Shown piece after piece: positions 49,237-58,001 of a DNA stretch of 64,000 nucleotides. Within the stretch, counting starts at the first letter, position 1. Each line of letters opens with the position of its first letter. The stretch is from the NCBI RefSeq assembly GCF_018449655.1, contig NZ_JAAVUX010000004.1, positions 62,001 to 126,000 of the forward strand, read 5' to 3'. The notes beneath the pieces are model-generated. The model did no database searches. It saw nothing but the letters and a program-made list of their open reading frames with translations, and was not told the origin of the DNA. This stretch comes from Pseudomonas sp. dw_358 (lineage in GTDB: Bacteria > Pseudomonadota > Gammaproteobacteria > Pseudomonadales > Pseudomonadaceae). The position numbers and the translations under genes are program-made.

Positions 49237-50247
49237 ATGACTGAACAGCAGCCGGTGGCAGTTCTGGGAGGCGGCAGCTTCGGCACCGCCGTGGCCAACC
49301 TGCTGGCCGACAATGGGCAACGGGTGCTGCAATGGATGCGCGACCCCGCTCAGGCCGAGGCCATTCGTACGCACCGCGAGAATCCCCGCTATCTCAAGGG
49401 CATCAAGGTACACGCTGCGGTGGAACCGGTCACCGAGCTGGCCGACACCCTCGCGGCCTGCGAACTGGTGTTCGTCGCCTTGCCCTCCAGCGCGCTGCGC
49501 TCGGTACTCGCGCCCCACGCCGAGCGCCTGAGCGGGAAACTGCTGGTCAGCCTGACCAAGGGCATCGAGGCGCAGACCTTCAAGCTCATGAGCGAAATCA
49601 TCGAAGAAGTGGCGCCGGGTGCGCGTATCGGCGTGTTGTCCGGCCCCAATCTGGCTCGGGAAATCGCCGAGCATGCGCTGACCGCCACGGTGGTTGCCAG
49701 TGAGGACGAGGTCCTCTGCCAGCGCGTGCAGGACGCGCTCCATGGGCGTACCTTCAGGGTGTATGCCAGCAGCGATCGCTACGGGGTCGAGCTGGCCGGG
49801 GCGCTGAAGAACGTCTACGCGATCATTGCCGGCATGGCCGTGGCGCTGGGCATGGGCGAGAACACCAAGAGTATGCTGATCACTCGGGCGCTGGCGGAAA
49901 TGACTCGCTTTGCGGTCAGTCAAGGCGCCAGCCCCATGACCTTCATGGGGCTGGCGGGCGTCGGCGATCTGATCGTCACCTGTTCCTCGCCCAAAAGCCG
50001 CAACTACCAGGTCGGTCACGCCCTGGGCCAAGGGCTGAGCCTGGACGAAGCGGTGACACGCCTGGGGGAAGTGGCCGAGGGTGTGAACACCCTCAAGGTG
50101 CTCAGGGCCAAGGCCCAGGAGCTGCAGGTGTACATGCCGCTGGTGATGGGCCTGCATGCGATCCTGTTCGAGGGCCGTACGCTGGCCCAGGTGATCGAGT
50201 TGCTGATGCGCGCCGAGCCCAAGACCGACGTCGACTTCATTTCCTGA
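49237..50247 (+). CDS. gpsA: sn-Glycerol-3-phosphate dehydrogenase [NAD(P)+]
   Basis: 336 residues. NAD site [20 protein letters not shown] at the N-terminus; [22 protein letters not shown] and the catalytic lysine region [18 protein letters not shown] follow, then [20 protein letters not shown]. It reduces dihydroxyacetone phosphate to sn-glycerol-3-phosphate for phospholipid synthesis. First gene of a rightward set with the DUF4389 gene and sixA. ATG 49237 has AGGA 6 bases upstream. Divergent from the hybrid kinase. Confidence 0.97.
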   Translation: MTEQQPVAVLGGGSFGTAVANLLADNGQRVLQWMRDPAQAEAIRTHRENPRYLKGIKVHAAVEPVTELADTLAACELVFVALPSSALRSVLAPHAERLSGKLLVSLTKGIEAQTFKLMSEIIEEVAPGARIGVLSGPNLAREIAEHALTATVVASEDEVLCQRVQDALHGRTFRVYASSDRYGVELAGALKNVYAIIAGMAVALGMGENTKSMLITRALAEMTRFAVSQGASPMTFMGLAGVGDLIVTCSSPKSRNYQVGHALGQGLSLDEAVTRLGEVAEGVNTLKVLRAKAQELQVYMPLVMGLHAILFEGRTLAQVIELLMRAEPKTDVDFIS

Positions 50248-50293
50248 AACCCGTTTTTTCAACCGATTCATCCCAGTGGCAAAGGAGCAGGAC

Positions 50294-50641
50294 ATGAATG
50301 AATCACCCTTGGAGCCTCGGCACGAGTCCATTGCACTGCGCATCCTGTGGATGCTGGTGTTCCTGCTGGTATGGCAGGTGGCGCAGTTTCTGCTCGGCGC
50401 ACTGGTGGTGGTGCAGTTGATCTATCGCCTGATCTACGGGGCGCCCAACGCCGGCCTGATGAATTTTGGCGACAGCCTGAGCGCGTACCTGGCGCAGATC
50501 GGCCGCTTTGGCACCTTCCACAGCGATTCCAAGCCCTGGCCGTTCGCCGATTGGCCACAGCCCCGTCAGCCAGACGGCGAAGCCCCCCACAAGGTGGCGC
50601 CTGCGGCCCATCCGGTGCGTGACGAAGAGCCGAAACTGTGA
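50294..50641 (+). CDS. DUF4389 membrane protein
   Basis: 115 residues. One or two membrane segments (IALRILWMLVFLLVWQVAQF, then LLGALVVVQLIYRLIYG) lie at about 15-55, and the rest is a cytoplasmic tail with many prolines (SKPWPFADWPQPRQPDGEAP). DUF4389 is a small integral membrane family of unknown function found often next to phosphohistidine phosphatase sixA in Pseudomonas. The start 50294 has AAGGAG 9 bases upstream; an upstream in-frame codon at 50276 is weaker. The stop overlaps the sixA start. Confidence 0.88.
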   Translation: MNESPLEPRHESIALRILWMLVFLLVWQVAQFLLGALVVVQLIYRLIYGAPNAGLMNFGDSLSAYLAQIGRFGTFHSDSKPWPFADWPQPRQPDGEAPHKVAPAAHPVRDEEPKL

Positions 50642-51093
50642 ACCTCTGGGTGCTGCGCCACGGCCAGGCACAAAATCGCGCGTCCAGTGATGCGGCTCGC
50701 GAGCTGACCGACCGTGGTCGCGAAGAAGTTTTGCGCAGCGCCGCTCACCTGGCCACCCAGCCGTTGCAAGCGATCCTGGCCAGCCCTTACCTGCGTGCTC
50801 AGCAGACGGCGGCACTGGTACGCCAAACCCTGGGTTTCGAGCCCAACGTGCTCACCGTGCCCTGGTTGACCCCGGACTGCGAACCCACTGACGTCATCAC
50901 GCAACTGGAGGGCATGTCCTGGGAGCACCTGCTGCTGGTCAGTCACCAGCCGCTGGTGGGCGCTCTGATCGGCCTGTTGCAGCACGGGCACTATCGCCAG
51001 CCGCAACCGATGGACACCGCCAGCCTGGTGCGCTTGCAGGGTGAGTGGCCACTGGCCGGGCTGATGACATTGGGCCAGATCCATCACGCCTGA
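50638..51093 (+). CDS. sixA: Phosphohistidine phosphatase SixA
   Basis: 151 residues, histidine phosphatase fold with the catalytic His8 in WVLRHGQAQ; LASPYLRAQQTAALVRQ and the second catalytic region LLLVSHQPLVGALIG follow. SixA dephosphorylates histidine in Hpt domains such as that of ArcB, damping phosphorelay signalling. The start is a GTG at 50638 that overlaps the stop of the DUF4389 gene, so translation is coupled. A hybrid kinase without its own Hpt domain lies just upstream on the other strand, which makes a link to that relay tempting though unproven. Confidence 0.93.
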   Translation: MNLWVLRHGQAQNRASSDAARELTDRGREEVLRSAAHLATQPLQAILASPYLRAQQTAALVRQTLGFEPNVLTVPWLTPDCEPTDVITQLEGMSWEHLLLVSHQPLVGALIGLLQHGHYRQPQPMDTASLVRLQGEWPLAGLMTLGQIHHA

Positions 51094-51223
51094 TCGGCCA
51101 AGGCATGGCAGTAAAGGCCCCTTGGATGGCCGATCCAGTCATTGCCGGCAACCAGGGTCTTGCCGACAATCAGCGACCTGTCGAGGGAACACTCGTTGCC
51201 TGTCGATGCAAGGAGTGCAGAGC

Positions 51224-52045
51224 ATGTCCCAACCGATCTTTTTTGCTCACGCCAACGGATTTCCGTCGGGCACCTATGGCAAGTTGTTCGCCGCCCTCGA
51301 GCCCGAGTTCAGTGTCGAACGCCTGCCACAGCATGCCCATGACCCGCGCTTTCCCGTGGATGACAATTGGCACAGCCTGGTGGCCGAGTTGCTCCACCAT
51401 CTGGCCCTCGCACCAGCGCCGGTCTGGGGCATCGGGCACTCCCTGGGGGGCTTGTTGCATCTGCACGCCGCTTTGCGGTGCCCGCAGTACTACCGGGGCG
51501 TAGTGATGCTCGACTCGCCGGTGCTGACCCTGGCCGATCGCCTGATGATCCGCGCGGCCAAGCGCCTGGGTTTCATCGATCGCATCACGCCGGCCGGGCG
51601 CACCCTCGGGCGGCGTCAGGAGTTCTCCGACCTTGACTCGGCTCGTGGTTATTTTGCCAGCAAGCGCCTGTTTCGCGCCTTCGATCCAGACTGCTTCGAA
51701 GCCTATCTCCAGCACGGTTTGCGGGCGGTGGGCGAGACGTTCCAGCTATGCTTCGATCCGGCCACGGAAATCAGCATCTACCGCAGCGTGCCCCATGTGA
51801 ACCCCGGGCGCATTCGCCAGTTGGCAGTGCCGTTGGCCATGGTGCAGGGCAGCCACAGCGATGTCATCATGCGTCACCATGCCAGCGCCGTGCGCCGCCT
51901 GGCCAACGCCGAGCACCATACCCTGCCGGGTGGACACATGTTTCCCCTGGAGCGCCCGCAGCAAACCGCCGACCTGATCAAAGGCATCATCAGCAACTGG
52001 CAGCGTCGGACGGTGGTGGGCAAGACAGCAGAGCCCGAGCACTGA
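51224..52045 (+). CDS. Alpha/beta hydrolase
   Basis: 273 residues. It starts PIFFAHANGFPSGTYGKLFA, has the nucleophile elbow GIGHSLGGLLHLHA and a late GGHMFPLERP that gives the catalytic histidine. Several bacterial proteins with this HANGFP start are annotated as epoxide-hydrolase-like or lipase-like. The start MSQPIFFAH at 51224 has AAGGAG upstream. The stop overlaps the start of a second alpha/beta hydrolase (TGATG), so both are made together. The substrates are not known. Confidence 0.9.
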   Translation: MSQPIFFAHANGFPSGTYGKLFAALEPEFSVERLPQHAHDPRFPVDDNWHSLVAELLHHLALAPAPVWGIGHSLGGLLHLHAALRCPQYYRGVVMLDSPVLTLADRLMIRAAKRLGFIDRITPAGRTLGRRQEFSDLDSARGYFASKRLFRAFDPDCFEAYLQHGLRAVGETFQLCFDPATEISIYRSVPHVNPGRIRQLAVPLAMVQGSHSDVIMRHHASAVRRLANAEHHTLPGGHMFPLERPQQTADLIKGIISNWQRRTVVGKTAEPEH

Positions 52046-52899
52046 TGAACGACCCGATTGAAGAAATTCGCCTGCGCCTGCCGCACATCGAACTGGCCGC
52101 GCAACTGTACGGACCGCCCGACGGGATGCCGGTGGTCGCCCTGCACGGCTGGCTGGACAACGCCAACAGCTTTGCCCGTCTGGCGCCGTTGCTGCCGGGG
52201 CTGCGTATCGTCGCCCTGGATCTGGCCGGTCACGGTTATTCCGAACACCGCCCGGCCGGTGCCGGCTACGCGCTGTGGGACTATGCCCATGATGTACTGC
52301 AAGTGGCCGAGCAGTTGGGCTGGCAACGCTTTGCGCTGATGGGGCATTCGCTGGGCGCGATCATTTCGATGATGTTCGCCGCCGCACTGCCCGAGCGTAT
52401 AGAACGTCTGGTGCTGATCGACGGTCTGGTGCCGCCTACCGCCTCCCCGGAGGGCGCGGCTCGACGCCTGGGCGAAGCACTGCAGGCGCAATTGGCCCTG
52501 CCGAACCGACGCAAGCGTGTCTACGCCGAGATGGACCGGGCAGTCGAGGCGCGCAGGAAGGGCGTAGTCGCGGTCAGTCGCGAAGCCGCCGAACTGTTGG
52601 CTCGGCGCGGCCTGGCGGCGGTTCACGGTGGCTACAGCTGGCGCCATGATCCGCGGCTGACCCTGCCGTCGGCGGCCCGACTGACCGACGAGCAGGCACT
52701 GGCCTACGTCAGCCAGGTGGCCTGTCCAACCCGCCTGATCGTCGCTGAGGCCGGCATTCTCGCCACTCGCCATGAGCTGCTGGAAGCCTTGCCCTTCATC
52801 GCCACCCGTCTGCCGGGCGGCCATCACCTGCATTTGAATGACGAGACGGGCGCGCAGGCTGTCGCACAATGTATCAATCGCTTCTTCGACGTTTCTTGA
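52045..52899 (+). CDS. Alpha/beta hydrolase
   Basis: 284 residues. Oxyanion region VVALHGWLDNANSFARLAPL, nucleophile elbow LMGHSLGAIISM, acid and histidine near the C-terminus (PGGHHLHLND). It is a serine esterase or hydrolase of the lipase/perhydrolase kind. It is coupled to the preceding hydrolase by an overlapping stop/start and it resembles it only at fold level, so they are not a recent duplication. The same two-gene arrangement occurs in P. aeruginosa near PA1621-PA1622 (from memory). Confidence 0.9.
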   Translation: MNDPIEEIRLRLPHIELAAQLYGPPDGMPVVALHGWLDNANSFARLAPLLPGLRIVALDLAGHGYSEHRPAGAGYALWDYAHDVLQVAEQLGWQRFALMGHSLGAIISMMFAAALPERIERLVLIDGLVPPTASPEGAARRLGEALQAQLALPNRRKRVYAEMDRAVEARRKGVVAVSREAAELLARRGLAAVHGGYSWRHDPRLTLPSAARLTDEQALAYVSQVACPTRLIVAEAGILATRHELLEALPFIATRLPGGHHLHLNDETGAQAVAQCINRFFDVS

Positions 52900-52989
52900 C
52901 TTGCCACCGGCAAGTGCCGAGGCTTGGCGGGTTTACTACGGAGCGCTTTCTATGCCTTTTCCCCTTCTTTCATCCCGCGCGGCGCGTTG

Positions 52990-53781
52990 ATGAAAGCACT
53001 TCTGTCATTGCCTTTTTTCAGCCTGCTCTGGGCCGCCACCGCAGTGGCGGCGCCGTTCAGCGTGCCTGCACCCATGGACGCGACAGTGGTCGACGAGCGT
53101 CCGGCCAGTCAGCAGGAACGCCTCTATCCCATGGGCGCAGTGCGCAAGATCAGCGGCCAGTTGCGCATGGAGGCGCAAGTGAGCGGCAAGGGCGAACTGG
53201 CCTCCGTGACCTGGGAACTGCCCGTGGAACGCACCGCGCTGGAGGCCCTCACCACCGCGCGCAGAGCCTTGCAGGCGCAAGGTGCCCAGGTGCTTTTCTG
53301 GTGCGAGGCCCGTGACTGTGGCGAAAGCAGCCTGTGGGCCAACGAAATCCTCGGCAACTCCCGGCTGTATGGTTCCGACGAGCAGCAAGGGTTCATTCTG
53401 TTGCGTCAGGCGACGCCCGACGACAACCGCCTGGTGGCGCTATACAGCATCACCCGAGGCAACCGCCGAGCCTACCTGCACGCCGAGCAGTGGCAAAGCG
53501 ACGCGCCGCTGGGTCGTTTACTGCCGACCCCCGGCACGGTGTTGCGTGAGCTGCGCGGCACTGGCGCGCTGGACTACCCGGCGTTGAGCGGTGTGCCCGA
53601 CGTGGCCTGGGCTGCTTTACTGGCTCGGAGCCTCAATCAGGATGTGACCTTGCGCATCAGCCTCTCTGGCGCGACCGCCCCGGCCTGGCGCCAGGCGCTG
53701 ATCGACCAGGGCGTGCGCGGGGCGCGTCTGGAAGAGGGCACCGCAGCCACCCAGGGCCTGCACCTGGAATTGATCCGTTAG
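52990..53781 (+). CDS. DUF4892 domain-containing secreted protein
   Basis: 263 residues. A signal peptide (MKALLSLPFFSLLWAATAVA) is followed by a mature protein matching the DUF4892 family, with SQQERLYPMGAVRKISGQLRM, VEALTTARRALQ-like helix, FWCEARDCGESSLWANEILG and LYSITRGNRRAYLHAEQW. Cysteines in CEARDC may form a disulphide. I use ATG 52990 because the signal peptide starts there. Periplasmic or outer-membrane-associated; function unknown. It sits between the hydrolase pair and the AI-2E-type permease, all in one direction. Confidence 0.9.
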   Translation: MKALLSLPFFSLLWAATAVAAPFSVPAPMDATVVDERPASQQERLYPMGAVRKISGQLRMEAQVSGKGELASVTWELPVERTALEALTTARRALQAQGAQVLFWCEARDCGESSLWANEILGNSRLYGSDEQQGFILLRQATPDDNRLVALYSITRGNRRAYLHAEQWQSDAPLGRLLPTPGTVLRELRGTGALDYPALSGVPDVAWAALLARSLNQDVTLRISLSGATAPAWRQALIDQGVRGARLEEGTAATQGLHLELIR

Positions 53782-53806
53782 GCTGATCAGCCCAGGGGGT
53801 ACGCAC

Positions 53807-54844
53807 ATGTTCAACAATGACCGACTGCTGGTGCAGATTATCCTGCTGGCGCTCTTCGGCGCCTGTCTCTGGGTCATGGCGCCCTTCATCTCCGCTCTGC
53901 TCTGGGGGGCGATTCTGGCATATGCCAGCTGGCCCTTGATGCGTCTGCTGACGCGTTGGCTCGGCGGCCACGAAACCCTGGCAGCGGGCATTCTGACGCT
54001 GTGCTGGATGTTACTGGTGGTACTGCCGCTGGTGTGGCTGGGTTTCAATCTGGCCGACCATATACGGGACGCCACGGTGTTCATCCGAGATGTGCGGGTC
54101 GACGGCTTGCCGGACGCACCCGGCTGGCTGGCAGGGATTCCGTTGGTCGGCGCCCGGCTGGTGGCGCTGTGGAACAGCCTGGACGAGCAGGGCGCAGCGC
54201 TGTTGGCCAGCGCCAAGCCGTACTTTGGCCAGGTGGGCAATTTCCTCCTGGCGCGCAGCGCCCAGATCGGTGGCGGCCTGCTGGAGCTGACACTGAGTCT
54301 GGTCTTCGTGTTTTTCTTCTACCGCGACGGCCCGCGCCTGTCGGCGTTCGTGCTGGGGCTGCTGGAGCGGCTGATCGGTGAGCGCGCCGCCTACTATCTG
54401 GATCTGGTGGCCGGCACCGTTCAGCGTGTGGTCAACGGTGTCATCGGCACGGCAGCAGCCCAAGGCCTGCTGGCGCTGGTGGGTTTTCTGATCGCGGGGG
54501 TTCCGGGGGCGCTCGTGCTGGGCATCGGCACCTTCGTGCTGAGCCTGATCCCCATGGGGCCCCCCCTGATCTGGATTCCGGTCACAGCATGGCTGGTCTG
54601 GCAGAGCCACTATGGCATGGCGGTATTCATGGCGATCTGGGGCACGCTGGTGATCAGCGGGGTAGACAACGTGCTCAAGCCCTATCTGATCAGCCGCGGA
54701 GGCAACCTGCCGTTGGTGATCGTGCTGCTGGGGGTATTCGGCGGCTTGCTGGCCTTCGGGTTCATCGGCCTGTTCATCGGCCCGACCTTGCTGGCGGTGG
54801 CGTATAGCTTGCTTCTGGATTGGACACGCAAGCAGCAGCCTTGA
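53807..54844 (+). CDS. AI-2E family (PF01594-type) membrane permease
   Basis: 345 residues, about 8 membrane helices, with a long hydrophilic loop (residues about 85-145) and the signature SLVFVFFFYRDGPRLSAFVL then GVPGALVLGIGTFVLSLIPM and GNLPLVIVLLGVFGGLLAFG. The family was named for AI-2 export, but some members are Na+/H+ antiporters; the ligand here is unknown. Ribosome site AGGGGG is 8 bases upstream. Probably cotranscribed with the DUF4892 gene (25 bases between). Confidence 0.92.
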   Translation: MFNNDRLLVQIILLALFGACLWVMAPFISALLWGAILAYASWPLMRLLTRWLGGHETLAAGILTLCWMLLVVLPLVWLGFNLADHIRDATVFIRDVRVDGLPDAPGWLAGIPLVGARLVALWNSLDEQGAALLASAKPYFGQVGNFLLARSAQIGGGLLELTLSLVFVFFFYRDGPRLSAFVLGLLERLIGERAAYYLDLVAGTVQRVVNGVIGTAAAQGLLALVGFLIAGVPGALVLGIGTFVLSLIPMGPPLIWIPVTAWLVWQSHYGMAVFMAIWGTLVISGVDNVLKPYLISRGGNLPLVIVLLGVFGGLLAFGFIGLFIGPTLLAVAYSLLLDWTRKQQP

Positions 54845-54847
54845 AGT

Positions 54848-54920
54848 CCGCGTCGCCCTGATCGCAGGCAAGCCCTGCTCCCACCGGGAGTAGCCCTTGG
54901 GTGCGATGCAGGCGACGCGG
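54848..54920. repeat. REP-like element between the AI-2E permease and EF-hand genes
   Basis: CCGCGTCGCC (54848-54857) and GGCGACGCGG (54911-54920) form perfect 10-bp outer arms. The inside has the REP core ATCGCAGGCAAGCCCTGCTC and a CTCCCACCGGGAG stem. It lies between convergent genes. Confidence 0.75.
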
Positions 54921-54932
54921 GTGCGCTTTGAA

Positions 54933-55802
54933 TCAAGCCGCCGTGGTCACCTGGCTGCCCACCGACTGCGAGGCATTGAGCTGATACTGGCTGGTCAGGT
55001 TGGCAATCATCTTGGCCAGTGCGGCTGCCTCCATGGCTTTGGCTTTTTCACTGTCGGTCGTGGTGGTCGACGAGGTGCTGCTCAGCAAGCTGCTCAGGTC
55101 GCTGGAACTGGACGAGGCTGAGTTGGACGTCGAGCTGTCGCTGGACGACGAGTCGGAACTCAAGGCACTGGCCAGTTCCGCTTCGCTGATGCTGCCGCTG
55201 CTGTCGGTGTCCAGGGCGCTGAACAAGTCACTGGCCGAGTCGCTGGACGTGTTGGTCTGGGCGGGCGGCGGTGGCGGAGGGCTCATGGCGGCCGCCAGTT
55301 CATCGGAACTGACCGTCCCGTCCTGGTTGGTGTCCAGCAGGGAGAACACGGTGCTGGCGTCGTCCGTGGTATCGCCGGCCTTGGTCATTGCAGTGCTGAG
55401 TTCATCGCTGCTGATGGTGCCATCGCCGCTGCTGTCGATCGCCGTCATCAGTTGATCGACCGCGTCGGTGCTGGGCGCACCGCTACCGTCTTGAGACGGC
55501 ATCGGCGGCGGGCTCATGGCGGCCAGTTCGTCGAGGCTGAGGCTGCCGTCGGAATCGCTGTCGAGTTTGCTGAAATCCTTGCTCAGGCTGACCAGTACAC
55601 CGCTGGAGCCATCGCTGCCACTCGAACTGCTGGTGCTGTTGGACACCGCCGTCTGCAGCTCGGCCTTGCTGATCTTGCCGTCACCGTCGGTGTCGAGCTT
55701 CTTCAGCAATTGCTCCTGGAATTTTTTTGCCTGGTCGGTGGTGGTGCTGCTGGTGGTCGAACTGAGGTAGCTCGACAGACTACTACTGACGCTGCTGATC
55801 AT
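54933..55802 (-). CDS. EF-hand protein with five calcium loops
   Basis: 289 residues, very rich in Ser, Thr and Asp. Five canonical EF-hand loops: 37-48 (DTDGDGKISKAE), 81-92 (DSDSDGSLSLDE), 123-134 (DSSGDGTISSDE), 157-168 (DTNQDGTVSSDE) and 198-209 (DTDSSGSISEAE). The last lacks the Asp at loop position 5 that the others have. Between them are proline runs (SPPPMP, SPPPPPP). The N-terminus MISSVSSSLSSYLSSTTSST is not a Sec signal. The C-terminus is helical (KAKAMEAAALAKMIANLTSQ). ATG 55802 is chosen; upstream frame is unlikely. Similar EF-hand proteins occur in plant-associated Pseudomonas and Xanthomonas (XopAW-like). Confidence 0.88.
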   Translation of the reverse strand: MISSVSSSLSSYLSSTTSSTTTDQAKKFQEQLLKKLDTDGDGKISKAELQTAVSNSTSSSSGSDGSSGVLVSLSKDFSKLDSDSDGSLSLDELAAMSPPPMPSQDGSGAPSTDAVDQLMTAIDSSGDGTISSDELSTAMTKAGDTTDDASTVFSLLDTNQDGTVSSDELAAAMSPPPPPPAQTNTSSDSASDLFSALDTDSSGSISEAELASALSSDSSSSDSSTSNSASSSSSDLSSLLSSTSSTTTTDSEKAKAMEAAALAKMIANLTSQYQLNASQSVGSQVTTAA

Positions 55803-55909
55803 GTGGCTGCTCCTGATACTGGGGATCGCCCTCTGCGTGGCGACACCTGTAGCATCTGGTAACAATTTGTCAGGCGTGTGCGTTTTGTGTATCGGCCGAG
55901 TTACTGGCG

Positions 55910-57010
55910 TCAAGGCCTTGGCAGGCGCACCACTGCCGTTAATCCGCCGCCAGGGGTTTCTTCCAGTCGCAGTTCGCCACCCAGGCGTTGTACCGCTTCC
56001 CGGGCGATGGTCATGCCCAGACCGACGCCGCCGGAGTTGCGATTGCGCGAGCCTTCCAGGCGATAGAACGGCTCGAACACCGCCTCACGCATTTCCTCGC
56101 TGATGCCAGGCCCGTGGTCGATCACTCGGATCAGTACTTCATGGCGACTGTCGCGGATGTCCAGCAAGGTCGCGCCCCCGTAGCGCAGCGCGTTGTCCAG
56201 CAAGTTGCTGATACACGAGCGCAAGGCCATGGGCTGCACCGGCAGCGGCGTACAGTGGCCGGCGTACTGGGCGTCGGCGCCGTGGTCCTGAGCGTTCTCG
56301 CACAGGGACTCCACCAGGGCCTGTACGTCATACATCTGCTGGGCTTCGCTGGTGCGCTGTTCGTGCAGGTAGGTCAGGGTGGCGTCGAGCATGCCGATCA
56401 TGTCGTCCAGATCCTGACGCATCTGGTTCTGCAGCTTTTCGTTGTCGATGTTTTCCAGCCGCAGCTTGAGCCGTGACAGCGGCGTGCGCAGGTCGTGGGA
56501 CACGGCACCGAGCATCCGAGCGCGGGCCTGGACCTGCTCACGGATACGCTTTTGCATGCGGTTGAAGGTGAGGGCCACCTGCCGTGCCTCCCGAGGCCCG
56601 GTTTCCTCAAGCGGCGGGCTGTCGAGGTTCTCGCTCAAGCGCTCGGCAGCGCTGCTGAAACGCTGAATGGGCCGCGAGAGCAATTTGGAGCCATACCAGG
56701 CCGCGATCACCAAGGTAATCATCTGGAACATCAACGGCACCATCGGACCGCCAAACAACGGCCGTGGTGGTGGCGGCTGGGGTTCCGGAAAGGGTTCGGC
56801 GGCGATGGCGCCTCCGTTCTCGTCGGCCGCAGCGGCCGCGGCCGCCGCGTTACGCGCGTGTTCCTGCTGCTCGATGCGCGCCACCCTGTTCGGTGGCGGC
56901 GGCGGGAAGCCGTATTGCTGGAACCACAGGTAGGCCAGAATATGGGCGAAGACAATGGCGATCAGTGACACGCCGAACAGCCGGGCGAACAGCGTATCAG
57001 GGCTTTTCAT
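55910..57010 (-). CDS. Sensor histidine kinase of a two-component system
   Basis: 366 residues. TM1 is at about residues 8-30 and TM2 at 90-107. The loop between them is a low-complexity segment with PPPPP, an eight-alanine run and PEPQPPPP, and so is unlikely to be a folded sensor. HAMP (about 108-160), HisKA with His172 (GAVSHDLRTPLSRLK), and HATPase with ISNLLDNALRYGG, DHGPGISEEM and GGVGLGMTIAREAVQRLGG follow. It is translationally coupled to the regulator upstream (ATG overlapping TGA). EnvZ-like architecture; stimulus unknown. Confidence 0.92.
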   Translation of the reverse strand: MKSPDTLFARLFGVSLIAIVFAHILAYLWFQQYGFPPPPPNRVARIEQQEHARNAAAAAAAADENGGAIAAEPFPEPQPPPPRPLFGGPMVPLMFQMITLVIAAWYGSKLLSRPIQRFSSAAERLSENLDSPPLEETGPREARQVALTFNRMQKRIREQVQARARMLGAVSHDLRTPLSRLKLRLENIDNEKLQNQMRQDLDDMIGMLDATLTYLHEQRTSEAQQMYDVQALVESLCENAQDHGADAQYAGHCTPLPVQPMALRSCISNLLDNALRYGGATLLDIRDSRHEVLIRVIDHGPGISEEMREAVFEPFYRLEGSRNRNSGGVGLGMTIAREAVQRLGGELRLEETPGGGLTAVVRLPRP

Positions 57011-57771
57011 CAGCCAATTTCTCTCGCGTCGAACAAGTAGCCCTCACCGCGTACGGTCTTGATCAATTGCGGCGCTTTCGGGTCATCGCCCAGCTTCTGA
57101 CGCAGACGCGAGACCAGCAGGTCGATGCTACGGTCGAAGGCTTCGATCGAGCGGCCCCGTGCGGCATCCAGCAGTTGCTCGCGGCTGAGCACCCGGCGCG
57201 GACGCTCGAGGAACACCCACAGCAAGCGGAATTCGGCGTTGGACAGCGGCACCACCAGGCCATCGGCGGCGATCAGCTGACGCAGGACGCTGTTCAGGCG
57301 CCAGTTGTCGAAGCGCACATTGGCGCGCTGCTCGGTGCGGTCGTCACGCACCCGGCGCAGAATGGTCTGGATCCGGGCCACCAGCTCGCGGGGTTCGAAG
57401 GGCTTGGCCATGTAGTCGTCGGCGCCCAGTTCCAGGCCGATGATACGGTCGGTGGGTTCGCAACGGGCGGTCAGCATCAGAATCGGGATGTCCGATTCCG
57501 AGCGCAGCCAGCGGCACAGCGACAGGCCGTCCTCACCCGGCAGCATGAGGTCCAGCACCACCACGTCGAAGGTGTCGTCCACCAGCACCTGGCGCATCCC
57601 TTCGCCATCGCTGACGCCCACGGCAAAAATGCCGAAACGGGCCAGATAGTCGATCAGCAGCTCGCGAATCGGCACATCATCGTCGACGATCAACGCGCGG
57701 GTGTTCCAGCGTTTATCTTCTTCAATCAGCCCTTTGCTGGCGTCAGTCTGGGTTTGCGGGATGTTTTGCAT
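57010..57771 (-). CDS. OmpR-family response regulator
   Basis: 253 residues. Receiver with Asp74 (VVVLDLMLPGEDG) and the acidic pair DDD near residue 30, then a winged-helix effector with RRVLSREQLLDAARGR and VSRLRQKLGDDPKAPQLIKT. A 20-residue leader (MQNIPQTQTDASKGLIEEDK) precedes the receiver. Partner of the kinase just downstream. Divergent from kdpF; the 230-base gap has a perfect inverted repeat at 57865-57882 that may be its operator. KdpE itself should lie after kdpD, outside the window. Confidence 0.93.
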   Translation of the reverse strand: MQNIPQTQTDASKGLIEEDKRWNTRALIVDDDVPIRELLIDYLARFGIFAVGVSDGEGMRQVLVDDTFDVVVLDLMLPGEDGLSLCRWLRSESDIPILMLTARCEPTDRIIGLELGADDYMAKPFEPRELVARIQTILRRVRDDRTEQRANVRFDNWRLNSVLRQLIAADGLVVPLSNAEFRLLWVFLERPRRVLSREQLLDAARGRSIEAFDRSIDLLVSRLRQKLGDDPKAPQLIKTVRGEGYLFDAREIG

Positions 57772-57864
57772 GCTTGTTTCGTCTGCCTGAGAGGGTGCCG
57801 GAGCGGGGTGGGATGTCGCGTGCGGCGACAGTAGCGGGCACGCGTGTTGGCGGCATTTCTGAAA

Positions 57865-57882
57865 TGTATCAAGGCTGATACA
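57865..57882. promoter_or_regulatory. Inverted repeat TGTATCA-N4-TGATACA
   Basis: Perfect 7-bp arms with an AGGC spacer, between the response-regulator gene and kdpF. It is a candidate binding site for this regulator or for KdpE. Confidence 0.5.
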
Positions 57883-58001
57883 AATGTCGGCTTTTTTACA
57901 GAAACTTTATGCCGATCGTCGGGTCGTGCTCTCGAGCCTTTACGGCCCCCTCTTCGAGAATAGCTCCAGGCGGCGCGTGCCGTCACACGGAGAGATTCAT
58001 C

